Below, piece by piece: positions 1-7,205 of a DNA stretch of 8,073 bases. The stretch's first letter is position 1, and each line of letters opens with the position of its first letter. The notes under the pieces were generated by a model. The model was not told the origin of the DNA and ran no database searches. It saw only the letters and a program-made list of their open reading frames with translations. A program made the position numbers and the translations under genes. Source of the stretch: Planctomycetota bacterium (GTDB taxonomy: Bacteria; Planctomycetota; B15-G4; JADJEK01); NCBI GenBank assembly GCA_016795255.1, contig JAEUIB010000621.1, positions 1-8,073 on the forward strand, written 5' to 3'.

Positions 1-759
1 GTTCGCGGACGGCGCGGTGCCTTCGTCCCGACACGTCATCTTCATCCGCACGCGCACGGTGTGACCAGCAGCGATCAAGCGACCGATGAGGTCGGCGTCC
101 TCCGCCGCGAGCGCCGCGTGCGGGATCTTCGGGACACCGTCTTCGTAGTGCATGACGCCGGTGTGCGGCAGTCGGTAGTCGGCGGTGCCGACCGAGCGGA
201 TCAGCGAGCCGACCGCGCCGGCCTTCGCAGCCTCGATCGCGCCTTGGGTCCGTTGCGAGACGACGTCGCCGTAGCCGAACGTGCGTCCATCCGCCTGCGG
301 CCCCATCGCCTTGTCGAACAGCACGATCTTGCCCTTGGCTTGCGCCGCGCGCGCCTTCAGCTCGTCGAACGTCGAGACGACCATGACGTCGGCGGTGAGT
401 CCTTCGGGCGGCGTCGCGATCGAGCCACCGAGCGCGAGCCCGACCAATCGATGATGCGTCGGCGCGAGGATCTCGAACTCCTCGGGCTCGCCGCGCACCC
501 ACTTCGGGACGGTGATCGGCTGCTTCGTCACGGAGTCGGCGCCGACGCGTTCGCACGTGTGCGCGCCCCATTCGACCGCGCGAGCCGCGTTGTCCGAGCC
601 GGACAGGCGATGTCCGATGCCGTCGCAGAGTTCGGTCAGGATCGTGTGGGCCTGACTGCGGGTCGTGGCCTCGCGGACGAGGCGCCGCGTCGTGACCTCG
701 ATCGAATCGTCCGCACAGGTGAGAGCGACGACGGACAACACGGACGCGAGCACGCTCAT
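1..759 (-). CDS. M28-type carboxypeptidase (PGCP/carboxypeptidase Q-like), N-terminal part, cut by window edge
   Basis: The frame is open from ATG at 759 to base 1 (253 codons, no stop), so the C-terminal part lies outside the window. Residues 1-16 form a short hydrophobic export segment without a basic n-region, followed by ADDS. Residues 41-55 (LTELCDGIGHRLSGS) match the N-terminal signature of M28 PGCP-like exopeptidases. Residues about 120-232 are a protease-associated (PA) domain: KGKIVLFDK (142-150), an AAKAGAVG segment (177-184), then PHTGVMHYEDGVPKIPHAAL (198-217), very typical of this family. The zinc-binding catalytic domain should lie beyond the left edge, so activity cannot be judged. 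The family removes N- or C-terminal residues from peptides outside the cytoplasm. The start is supported by GAGGAA about 5 bases upstream. Long plus-strand frames over this stretch are shadows. Confidence 0.87.
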   Translation of the reverse strand, partial: MSVLASVLSVVALTCADDSIEVTTRRLVREATTRSQAHTILTELCDGIGHRLSGSDNAARAVEWGAHTCERVGADSVTKQPITVPKWVRGEPEEFEILAPTHHRLVGLALGGSIATPPEGLTADVMVVSTFDELKARAAQAKGKIVLFDKAMGPQADGRTFGYGDVVSQRTQGAIEAAKAGAVGSLIRSVGTADYRLPHTGVMHYEDGVPKIPHAALAAEDADLIGRLIAAGHTVRVRMKMTCRDEGTAPSAN

Positions 760-790
760 GACGGTTCCTCGGCCTCGGGATGGGGCGGCG

Positions 791-811
791 AGGATACCGC
801 TGCCGTATCAT
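791..811. promoter_or_regulatory. Candidate divergent -10 elements between genes 1 and 2
   Basis: The 50 bases between the two divergent starts contain two TANNNT hexamers. TATCCT on the minus strand (796 to 791) would start a transcript near 784 and give gene 1 a leader of about 25 bases that includes its GAGG ribosome site. TATCAT on the plus strand (806-811) would give a start near 818, which only fits gene 2 if translation begins at the in-frame ATG at 840. No convincing -35 box is visible on either side, so this is weak evidence. Confidence 0.25.
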
Positions 812-2555
812 GCGCGCCCTCACGACCTGGACCGTTCCGATGCTCGTGCGCGTGTTGCTGGCGTTGTCGGCGTTGTCGGCGTCGTTCGGGACGGTGGGAC
901 TCGCGGTCCCGCAGGACCCGACGCCCGCGCCGGCACAGCCCCCCGCCCCCGAGCCCGACCCCGACGCCGAGTCCGTCGAATCCGAGGCGGAAGACGAGGA
1001 CGATGCGCCCGCCGAGGATCCGCTCGAGCTGCGCGTGAACCGGGCCGTCGACTGGGGTTGCGAGTTCCTGCTGTCGAAGCAGAACCCGGACGGCAGTTGG
1101 CACGTCGAGCCGCCCCACCCGATCGGCCGGACCTCGTTGGCGTTGCTCGCGCTCTTGCACGGCGGCGTCAGCCAGAGCGACCCGCGGATCCAGAAGGGCA
1201 TCGATTACCTGATCAAGGAACTGCGCGCGTGGAACGTGACGCGACCGACCGGCGTGCCGGAACCACGCCGCAGCGTCTACGAGACCGGCGTCACGCTGCA
1301 GTTGCTGTACGCACTCGGGCCGAATCCGCGCTTCGTCAACGAGATGAAGCCGCTGGCCGAATTCCTCGCGCGATCGTTCCGACCCGGCGAGTCGCTGTGG
1401 GGATATCCGGACGGCGCGGCCGATCTCTCGAACAGTCAGTACGCGTTGCTCGGCCTGCGCTGCGCCGCGATGCGCGACGTGAAGCCCGACCACGCGCGCG
1501 AGATCTGGCTCGGCGCGCTGAAGGGCGTGCTGCGGTGCAAGACGCCGATGGGCGGGTTCTCGTATCGCCCCGGCGAACTGCCGCGCGGCTCGATGACCGT
1601 CGCCGGCCTCGCGATGATCAAGTTGTGCGAGGACGAACTGAAAGGTTGGAGCAAGGCGACGAAGGACCTCGCGCTCGCACGCGAGGCCGCCGCTGCGGCG
1701 GAGAAGTGGTTCGTCGATCGCTTCTCCGTCACGCACAACCCCGAAGGCAACACGTGGACGAACCACGGCTTCTACTACTACCTCTACGGGATCGAGCGCT
1801 ACGCGGTGTTCTACGACCTCAAGCAGATCGGCACGCGCGCGTGGTATCGCGAGGGCGCCGAGTTCCTGCTCGGCGATCAGAACGACAACGGCTCGTGGGG
1901 CGTGTACCACAACGTCGAGGACACGGCGTTCTCGATCCTGTTCCTGCGCAAGGCCGCGCTGACGATGCCGAACGAGAGGAAACGTGACGGCACGACGGCC
2001 GAACGTCCGCCGGCGAAGCCGAAGAAGGTCGAGCCCGCGGCGGACGTCCCCTACCTGCGCACGTGGCTGGTCTGCGGGTCGTTCGCCGGCGACAAGACCA
2101 AGGACGACATGCTGACGATCGACCCGATCGGCGAAGCGAAGGCGCGGCCGCTCGCGAAGAAGAAGGCGGGCAAGTCGCGCTGGATGGCGTACACGTCGAG
2201 CGAGGATCTCGTCGACCTGTGGAAGGCGACCAGCGAACTCTGCAACGCGACGGTGAAGGACTGGATGTGCTGCTACGCGGCGGTCTACGTCACGTCCGAT
2301 CGCGAGCAGGACGCGCACCTTTGGCTGCGCACCGACGACGGCGTCCACGTGCTCCTCGACGGCAAGCTCGTGTTCGACGGGCACCACCACCAGGCGATCG
2401 ACGTCGACACGCCGCTGAAGCTGAAGCAGGGCACGAGCTGCCTGATGCTGAAGGTCGAGAACCTCGACTACGACATCAACCTGAAGGCGCGACTGACGGA
2501 TCCGGACGGCTTGCCGCTCGAGGGCGTGACGATCGGGCTCGAGCCGGGGAAGTGA
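810..2555 (+). CDS. Exported prenyltransferase/squalene-oxidase-repeat toroid protein with C-terminal beta-sandwich
   Basis: This is a 581-residue protein if started at ATG 810. Residues 11-33 form a signal peptide (MLVRVLLALS, then a hydrophobic core). Residues 36-71 are a proline- and acid-rich linker. Residues about 73-385 look like an alpha/alpha toroid with QxxDGSW-type repeats: KQNPDGSW (90-97), a GGFSYRPGE element (248-256) and DQNDNGSWG (356-364). The squalene-cyclase DxDD motif is absent; only NVEDTA (368-373) resembles it, so cyclase activity is unlikely. Residues about 412-581 resemble a beta-sandwich module common in planctomycete secreted proteins (RTWLVCGSF, RTDDGVHVLLDGKLV, LMLKVEN), suggesting ligand or surface binding. 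ATG 780 has no ribosome site and adds a basic, non-signal extension; ATG 840 is a real alternative start. The gene is divergent from the M28 gene. Function is unknown. Confidence 0.9.
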   Translation: MRALTTWTVPMLVRVLLALSALSASFGTVGLAVPQDPTPAPAQPPAPEPDPDAESVESEAEDEDDAPAEDPLELRVNRAVDWGCEFLLSKQNPDGSWHVEPPHPIGRTSLALLALLHGGVSQSDPRIQKGIDYLIKELRAWNVTRPTGVPEPRRSVYETGVTLQLLYALGPNPRFVNEMKPLAEFLARSFRPGESLWGYPDGAADLSNSQYALLGLRCAAMRDVKPDHAREIWLGALKGVLRCKTPMGGFSYRPGELPRGSMTVAGLAMIKLCEDELKGWSKATKDLALAREAAAAAEKWFVDRFSVTHNPEGNTWTNHGFYYYLYGIERYAVFYDLKQIGTRAWYREGAEFLLGDQNDNGSWGVYHNVEDTAFSILFLRKAALTMPNERKRDGTTAERPPAKPKKVEPAADVPYLRTWLVCGSFAGDKTKDDMLTIDPIGEAKARPLAKKKAGKSRWMAYTSSEDLVDLWKATSELCNATVKDWMCCYAAVYVTSDREQDAHLWLRTDDGVHVLLDGKLVFDGHHHQAIDVDTPLKLKQGTSCLMLKVENLDYDINLKARLTDPDGLPLEGVTIGLEPGK

Positions 2556-2567
2556 CGCTCGCGGGGC

Positions 2568-2600
2568 GAAGCACGTCCGGTCCGTCCAGCCGGACGCTTC
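2568..2600. terminator. Hairpin at the convergent junction of genes 2 and 3
   Basis: GAAGC (2568-2572) and GTCCGG (2575-2580) pair with CCGGAC (2590-2595) and GCTTC (2596-2600): 11 base pairs with a two-base bulge (AC) and a nine-base loop. It begins 13 bases after the gene 2 stop and overlaps the gene 3 stop codon. Because it folds on both strands it could end both transcripts. Neither side has a T tract, so it is not a classical intrinsic terminator; it may instead protect 3' ends or act with Rho. Confidence 0.5.
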
Positions 2601-4086
2601 AGTCGATCTCGGGATTCCGCGGGTTCGCGAACGTGTCGTCGCCGGTCACGTTGCCGTCGTAGACGGTCAGCGGACCGTCCGCGGCGAAGTCGATGCGATT
2701 GCCCTTCGCGAGGTTGCCGAGGACTTCGGTGCCGTTCGCGTTGGTCTCGATCCCTTCGGCCGCGTTCCCGAGGACGACGTTCTTCGTCAGGATGCTCGAC
2801 GCTCCGCTCTCGACGTCGATGCCGTCGCGCCCGCTCGCCTTCACGACGTTGGCATGGATCCGCATCGCGTCGCCGTCGACGTGGATGCCGTCGAACATGC
2901 AGCGCTGGATCGAGTTCTTGCTCGCTTCGTGATCCGACCCGCGCAGCACGAGGCCGTGCGCGCCGGCGCGCGGGCCCACGTCGCCGATTCGATTCGCCGT
3001 GACGACGACGCCGAAGCAGCTCGCGTGCAGCTCGATGCCGGCGCTGGTCGTCTCGCGAACGCGATTGCGCGTGACGAGCCCGCCCGCCTGCGCCTGCGCG
3101 ACGAAGATCCCACGCCCGGTCGACGTGAGCGCGTCGTCGAAGTCGCCGAGCGTCGGCGTCTCGCCCTCGTCGGGGACCGTCGCGAGCGCCGCGTCGACGC
3201 GGTTCTTCGCGATCCGTTCGAACGGTCCGAACACCTGGATGCCGTCGCCGCCGCAGCGCGCGACGGCGTTGGCGTCGATTCGGGCGTCCGCACCCTCGAC
3301 GCGAATGCCGTGTCCGGCCGCGTTCGTGACCGCGTTCCGCAGGATCGCGAGGCCGCTGCCTTCACAACGGATGCCGTCGGCCTCGACGTTGCGGACGACG
3401 CAACGTTCGATGCGCGAGCCGGAGCCGAACGCGACGATCCCGTCGCTGGTCGAACCGATGACCTTGCAGCGGCTGAGCGTCGCGTTCTGTCCGAACACGA
3501 CGATGCCGCCGGTCGCGGCGCGCGAGACCGTGGTCGAGCGCACGACGATCTGCTCACCGACGGCGAGGATCCCGCCGCCGTTCGAGGTCAGCGTGCACCT
3601 CGAGATCGAGAGCCCGTTCGCGGAGAACGCGCGGATCGCTTCGTCCGACGATCCGCGGATCGTGCATCGCGTGACGACGAGCCCGGGCTCGTGGACTTCG
3701 ATCCCGTGTCCGTTGTGCTGGTCGCCGATCTGCTGCGCGTGGTCGAGCGTGAACCCGCGGATCAACACGTTCTCGGCGAGCACGGTGAGCGCAGGCCCCA
3801 TCGCGGCACCACCGGGCGCGCGGGCGTCGACGATGACCTTGCCGACGCCTCGCAGTTTCAGGTTCGACTTGCCGGCCGGGACGACGAGCGCTCCCGCGTA
3901 GCGGCCGCCTTTGACGAGGATCGAGTCGCCCGGCCCGGCTAGGTCGATCGCAGCCTGGATCGACGTGACGGGTCCTGACTTCGAGACCTTGATCGTGCCC
4001 GCGTGCGCGGAAGCTCCGATCGACAGGATCATGGCGGCGGCGGAGACGAGCGCGCCGACGCGCGGAACTCGGGAACGGAAGAACAT
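2599..4086 (-). CDS. Secreted right-handed parallel beta-helix repeat protein
   Basis: This is a 495-residue protein. Residues 1-29 are a clear signal peptide (basic MFFRSRVPR, hydrophobic core, SAHA cleavage site). Residues 30-100 look like the N-terminal cap and first coils of a NosD/CASH-type beta-helix (SIQAAIDLAGPGDSILVKGG). From about residue 118 the chain is built of coils with a G-I-x-V element, its Ile at 129, 151, 173, 195, 217, 239, 261 and 283: exactly 22 residues apart. A loop insertion (about 297-322) interrupts this, and the 22-residue step resumes at 379, 401, 423 and 445. Such folds bind or cleave polysaccharides, but no catalytic set is recognisable, so enzyme activity is not claimed. 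AAAGGGG five to six bases before the ATG is the ribosome site. An intrinsic terminator lies upstream, so this gene probably has its own promoter. Confidence 0.92.
   Translation of the reverse strand: MFFRSRVPRVGALVSAAAMILSIGASAHAGTIKVSKSGPVTSIQAAIDLAGPGDSILVKGGRYAGALVVPAGKSNLKLRGVGKVIVDARAPGGAAMGPALTVLAENVLIRGFTLDHAQQIGDQHNGHGIEVHEPGLVVTRCTIRGSSDEAIRAFSANGLSISRCTLTSNGGGILAVGEQIVVRSTTVSRAATGGIVVFGQNATLSRCKVIGSTSDGIVAFGSGSRIERCVVRNVEADGIRCEGSGLAILRNAVTNAAGHGIRVEGADARIDANAVARCGGDGIQVFGPFERIAKNRVDAALATVPDEGETPTLGDFDDALTSTGRGIFVAQAQAGGLVTRNRVRETTSAGIELHASCFGVVVTANRIGDVGPRAGAHGLVLRGSDHEASKNSIQRCMFDGIHVDGDAMRIHANVVKASGRDGIDVESGASSILTKNVVLGNAAEGIETNANGTEVLGNLAKGNRIDFAADGPLTVYDGNVTGDDTFANPRNPEID
2719..3735 (-). 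repeat. Coding repeat: 22-residue (66-base) beta-helix coils
   Basis: Within the beta-helix gene the codons for the G-I-x-V element recur every 66 bases over eight consecutive coils (Ile 129 to Ile 283). Phase is kept across a loop insertion to Ile 327 (44 residues on), then come steps of 24 and 28, and then three further exact 22-residue steps. On the plus strand this shows as recurring 'atgccgtc'-like words. The repeats are diverged at the DNA level, so this is structural periodicity and not a recent tandem array. Confidence 0.8.
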
Positions 4087-4105
4087 CGCGGCCCCTTTCG
4101 AAGGG
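4087..4105 (-). promoter_or_regulatory. Ribosome-binding site of the beta-helix gene within a small hairpin
   Basis: Read on the minus strand, AAAGGGG (4098 to 4092) lies five bases before the ATG at 4086. Five base pairs, AAGGG with CCCTT (4093-4097 with 4101-4105, three-base loop), would mask most of this site. The remaining leader up to 4164 holds two more small inverted repeats (GGTCG/CGACC and CGATC/GATCG). I see no clear -10/-35 pair there. Regulation by the hairpin is only a possibility. Confidence 0.4.
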
Positions 4106-4164
4106 TGGTGGTCGAGACCCGACCGCGAGGGGATTCGCGACGACGATCGAAGGGGGATCGGCGG

Positions 4165-4192
4165 AAAAACTGCGCGGGAGCTCCGTCCGCGC
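4165..4192 (-). terminator. Intrinsic terminator after the metallophosphoesterase gene
   Basis: Read on the minus strand, GCGCGG (4192 to 4187) pairs with CCGCGC (4177 to 4172) across a nine-base loop, followed by AG and then TTTTT (4169 to 4165). This is a GC stem plus T tract about 60 bases after the phosphoesterase stop, in the right orientation. It should separate the phosphoesterase transcript from the downstream beta-helix gene. It is the only hairpin in the window with a proper T tract. Confidence 0.72.
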
Positions 4193-4250
4193 GGGAAGGC
4201 GTTCGCCCATCATGCGGCGCAAGACGTGCCGCGTCGCAAGCTCCGCCGAG

Positions 4251-5879
4251 TCACTCGACGCGCACCACGCGCGCCGCGTGGTACTCGTGCCCGAACAGGT
4301 CCTTCGTCCGTGCCTCGATCAAATGCCAGCCCGCCGCGAGTCCGGCGGGGACCGGCGCGCGCCACAGGTGATTCGTCGGGTAGCGCGTCGGGTTCAACTT
4401 GCGGCCGCCGTGCGGGTGCGCCTTCTCTTCCGCTTTCAGCTCGAGGATGAACGGGTCTTCCGCGGTCACACGCTCGAGCCCGCTCCACTCGCCGCCGTTC
4501 ACGCGCCACTCGACGACGGAGCGCTCGGACCCCGCGAACACGTTGATCGTCACGACCTCTCCGTCCAGCGCGCCCGACGTCAGATGGTCGCCGACGTGGA
4601 TCGTCATCTGATGATCCGCCGGTCGCCGCGCGGCCTTGTACTCGAACGTGTAGCGGTTGCCGTCGAAGCGGATCCGCGTGTAGCCGTTCGGCGCGCCGTC
4701 GCGCATCGTCGTGTGCGGGATCGCCTGTTCGTCGAGGCTGCCTTGCCACCAGTTGCCGCACGCCGCGCCGGCGACGTAGTGATGCAGAGGTCGCTCCGGT
4801 GCGAAGCCGTCCTCGACGCCGAACCACCGTTGCTCGAGCGCGTGCGTGTGCGCCGCCACGGCGAACACGTGCGAGCGCTGACGGAGCAGCGCGAACAGCT
4901 CCGCGCGGTTCTCCACCTCCCACAGCGGGATGTGCATCATCAGCACGACGAGGCGATCGTCGGGCACCAGAGCGAGATCGTTCGCGAGGAACTCGAGATC
5001 GCGTGACGTGACCCCACCGCGATACCCGTGTTCGTTGCGGACGGCGTCGCGGAAGAAGAACACGTCGTCGAGCACGACGAAGTGCACGCGCCCGACGTCG
5101 AATGCGTACGTCGTCGGTCCGAACACGCGCTCGAAGCTGTCGTCCGCGTCGGCGTCGTCGCCGGCGTCGTAGTCCATGTCGTGATTGCCGTGGACGTTGT
5201 ACCAGGGCACTCCGACCTTCGAGACCGCGGCGGTCACGTGCGAATACACGGTCAGATCGTCGAACACGACGTCACCGAGCGTCACCCCGAACAACGCGTC
5301 GGTGCCGATCACCTCGGGCAACACGTCGTGGCCGAGGAACCCGACCTCCTTCGCGTCGCGCGTCTGCGTGTCGCCGAACAGCAGCGCTTCGAACGCGTCG
5401 GGCTCGGGGCGCTTCGTCAGCGCGAAGTCGACGCTGTCCGGCAACGGCCCGGTCGGTGCGATGCCGCCGTAACGCATCGAGGACGAGCCGTTCGGCCGAT
5501 GCAGGTAGTGGAAGCGCGGCAGGCCCAGCGCGTTCGTCGGCGTCATCCAGTCGCGCGGCTTGATCACGAACACGACCGCGTCGTCGCCGTCGAGCGCGAG
5601 GTCGTATCGCCCATCGGCATCCGTTCGCGTGACGTCGCGGCCGTTCGACACCGCGACGCCGGCGAGGCCGGGCTCGTCCGCGCCGCGCGAACCATCGCCG
5701 TCCTGGTCGTGGAACACCGTTCCGACGACGCGGCCCGGCGCCGGTCTTGCGGAGTCGCTCGCCGGCGAAATCGCGGAGCACGCACCGACCGCCCACCCCA
5801 GGATCGGGACCAGCAAGGCGCCGCGCGCCGCAGCCGATCCGCGCGTCCGATCCGTACGCTTCGTGTCATGGAAGTTCAT
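4251..5879 (-). CDS. Calcineurin-like metallophosphoesterase with N- and C-terminal accessory domains, probable lipoprotein
   Basis: This is a 542-residue protein starting at ATG 5879. The frame stays open far upstream to 7178, but only as antisense to the S41 gene. The N-terminus has basic residues, a hydrophobic core and VGAC (31-34), a plausible lipobox with Cys34. Residues about 49-107 resemble an SdrD-B/MetallophosN-like beta domain with an acidic loop (DQDGDG, 58-63). The metallophosphoesterase core carries GDTQ (169-172), GDVVFDD (202-208), GNHD (231-234), MHIP (315-318) and AHTH (343-346). These are the five metal-site blocks, with Gln in place of the usual His in motif I. Residues about 375-542 fit a MetallophosC-like beta domain. 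The family hydrolyses phosphoesters; the substrate is not evident. No Shine-Dalgarno sequence is seen. Its first 12 bases overlap the start of the divergent S41 gene. Confidence 0.92.
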   Translation of the reverse strand: MNFHDTKRTDRTRGSAAARGALLVPILGWAVGACSAISPASDSARPAPGRVVGTVFHDQDGDGSRGADEPGLAGVAVSNGRDVTRTDADGRYDLALDGDDAVVFVIKPRDWMTPTNALGLPRFHYLHRPNGSSSMRYGGIAPTGPLPDSVDFALTKRPEPDAFEALLFGDTQTRDAKEVGFLGHDVLPEVIGTDALFGVTLGDVVFDDLTVYSHVTAAVSKVGVPWYNVHGNHDMDYDAGDDADADDSFERVFGPTTYAFDVGRVHFVVLDDVFFFRDAVRNEHGYRGGVTSRDLEFLANDLALVPDDRLVVLMMHIPLWEVENRAELFALLRQRSHVFAVAAHTHALEQRWFGVEDGFAPERPLHHYVAGAACGNWWQGSLDEQAIPHTTMRDGAPNGYTRIRFDGNRYTFEYKAARRPADHQMTIHVGDHLTSGALDGEVVTINVFAGSERSVVEWRVNGGEWSGLERVTAEDPFILELKAEEKAHPHGGRKLNPTRYPTNHLWRAPVPAGLAAGWHLIEARTKDLFGHEYHAARVVRVE

Positions 5880-5894
5880 GGTCGGCGCACGATA
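5855..5894. promoter_or_regulatory. Overlapping divergent starts with candidate -10 elements on both strands
   Basis: The plus-strand ATG at 5868 and the minus-strand ATG at 5879 face each other and overlap by 12 bases. Neither has a Shine-Dalgarno sequence. TACGCT (5855-5860) ends 8 bases before the plus ATG, and TATCGT (minus strand, 5894 to 5889) ends 10 bases before the minus ATG. Both match TANNNT at about the place expected for leaderless or near-leaderless transcripts. Each gene's promoter would then lie inside the other gene's signal-peptide codons. No -35 boxes are evident. Confidence 0.4.
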
Positions 5895-7205
5895 GTCGGA
5901 CTCCTCCTCCCCGCCATCCTCCTCGTCACGGTCGCGGCGTTCGCGCCGCAGAGCGCGTACGAGCGCGACATCGCGTTCGCGCTCGACGAGCTCGAGAAGC
6001 GTTGCGGTCATTTCTTCGCCTCCAAGTCGATCGACTGGTCGGCGGTGCGCGCGGAGTTCACGAAGTCCGCGAAGACCACGAAGTCCGACGGTGAGCATCT
6101 GGTCCAACTCGTGCGTCTGCTCGCACGCCTCGAGGACGGCCATTCGCGGGTCCTGCCGCTCGCGAAGGGCGAGTCGGTGCAATGGCCGAAGGACGCCGGT
6201 GTGGAGACGGAACTCACGGGAGTCGGGCTCACGCGCATCGGGACCAAGCTCTACGTGCGCAAGAACCTGTCGACGGCGAACGTCCCTGCCGGTTCGGAAC
6301 TCGTGTCGGTCGACGGTGTGAAGGCGGCGACGTGGTTCGAGAAGCGTGCGGCCGCGATCGCCGAGTTCGAGAGCTACTCGACGCCGCACCACCGTGAGTT
6401 CTCGGTGTTCGCCTTCGGACTTTCCGGAGCGGACGGCGCGACGCTGCGCGTCGAGGTCGTCCCGCCGGGCGGGCGCAAGAACTCCGTCACGCTGCAATGC
6501 TCGCGCAAGATGCCTCCTCCGCGCGGGCCGGCGGTGGTGCCCGCGGACGCGAAGGACATGGGCGACGGCTTCCTCGCCGGGACGACCCCGAAGGGCTTCG
6601 GCTATCTGGCGATCCCCGAGATCCCCGGCGATCTCCCCGAGCGACTCGACGCCATCCTCGAGCGCTTCGCCGCCTCTCCGGGGCTGATCCTCGACTTCCG
6701 CGGCAACAAGGGTGGCGGCTGTGACCACGATGCGGTGCTCGCGCGCTTCATCCCGCTCGGCCACACGCACGCGCGCAAGGACTCGTCGCCGATCCAAGGG
6801 GCGGGCAAGTCTCCGTACGGAGGCCCGATCGTCGTCCTCGTCGACGGCCTGACGGTCAGTGCGGCCGAAACCGTGTCCGGCACGTTCAAGGAGGACGGCC
6901 GCGGCTACATGCTCGGCGAGTCGCCGACCGCGGGCATGTCGGGCCAGAAGGAAGAACTCGAACTCCCGTCGGGACTGTTCGCCTTGCGCATCACGACTCA
7001 ATCGAACAAGGGTCGCTTCAACGGTGGCAAGGGAGTCGAGGGCATCGGCGTTCCACCGCACGAGATCGTCGCGTTCACGGCGAAGGATCTCGCGAACGGC
7101 GTCGACTCGGTGATCGCGCGCGCGGAAGCCGTGCTCGCGAAGTTCCCGCAGGGCGAAGTCCCCTACGACCCCGAGCAAGCCGGGTGGAAGCGCGCGAAGC
7201 AGTGA
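5868..7205 (+). CDS. Exported S41-family serine peptidase (tricorn/S41B-like)
   Basis: This is a 445-residue protein. Residues 1-27 are a signal peptide (MEVHGRR, hydrophobic core, AFA|PQ). A helical N-terminal part ends in LEDGHSRV (88-95), the 'DGH' block whose His (His92) is catalytic in tricorn-like S41 enzymes. A PDZ-like stretch follows at about 112-160 (PAGSELVSVDGVKA). The S41 core has GFGYLAIPEI (243-252), ILDFRGNKGGG (274-284), TVSAAET with nucleophile Ser331, GESPTAGMSG (350-359) and GGKGVEGIGV (386-395) with Glu391. Met357 falls where CtpA-type enzymes have the general-base Lys, so a Ser-His-Glu type site is more likely. The family cleaves proteins or peptides in the envelope. ATG 5868 is the only start that gives a signal peptide; no ribosome site precedes it. 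It is divergent from the phosphoesterase and convergent with the next gene. Confidence 0.92.
   Translation: MEVHGRRTIVGLLLPAILLVTVAAFAPQSAYERDIAFALDELEKRCGHFFASKSIDWSAVRAEFTKSAKTTKSDGEHLVQLVRLLARLEDGHSRVLPLAKGESVQWPKDAGVETELTGVGLTRIGTKLYVRKNLSTANVPAGSELVSVDGVKAATWFEKRAAAIAEFESYSTPHHREFSVFAFGLSGADGATLRVEVVPPGGRKNSVTLQCSRKMPPPRGPAVVPADAKDMGDGFLAGTTPKGFGYLAIPEIPGDLPERLDAILERFAASPGLILDFRGNKGGGCDHDAVLARFIPLGHTHARKDSSPIQGAGKSPYGGPIVVLVDGLTVSAAETVSGTFKEDGRGYMLGESPTAGMSGQKEELELPSGLFALRITTQSNKGRFNGGKGVEGIGVPPHEIVAFTAKDLANGVDSVIARAEAVLAKFPQGEVPYDPEQAGWKRAKQ

Noticed and set aside
61..1038. Plus-strand frame of 325 residues at the left end
   Set aside because: It lies opposite the M28 gene, whose PGCP/PA signatures are convincing, and its sequence is Arg-rich shadow.
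756..2390. Long minus-strand frame (544 residues) opposite the toroid gene
   Set aside because: It is rich in Arg, Ala and Val with no domain or signal, typical of an antisense shadow in GC-rich DNA; the plus-strand toroid protein is clearly the real gene.
4213..4233. GCGGC/GCCGC inverted repeat just after the phosphoesterase stop
   Set aside because: Only five pairs with a nine-base loop and no T tract; the stem at 4172-4192 is the better terminator.
5028..5867. Upstream extension of the S41 frame (280 residues)
   Set aside because: It is antisense to the phosphoesterase core, which carries all its metal motifs; the S41 protein has its signal peptide at ATG 5868.
5880..7178. Upstream extension of the phosphoesterase frame (433 residues)
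   Set aside because: It is antisense to the S41 gene and low in complexity. ATG 5879 gives a lipoprotein-type N-terminus, as expected for the exported enzyme.
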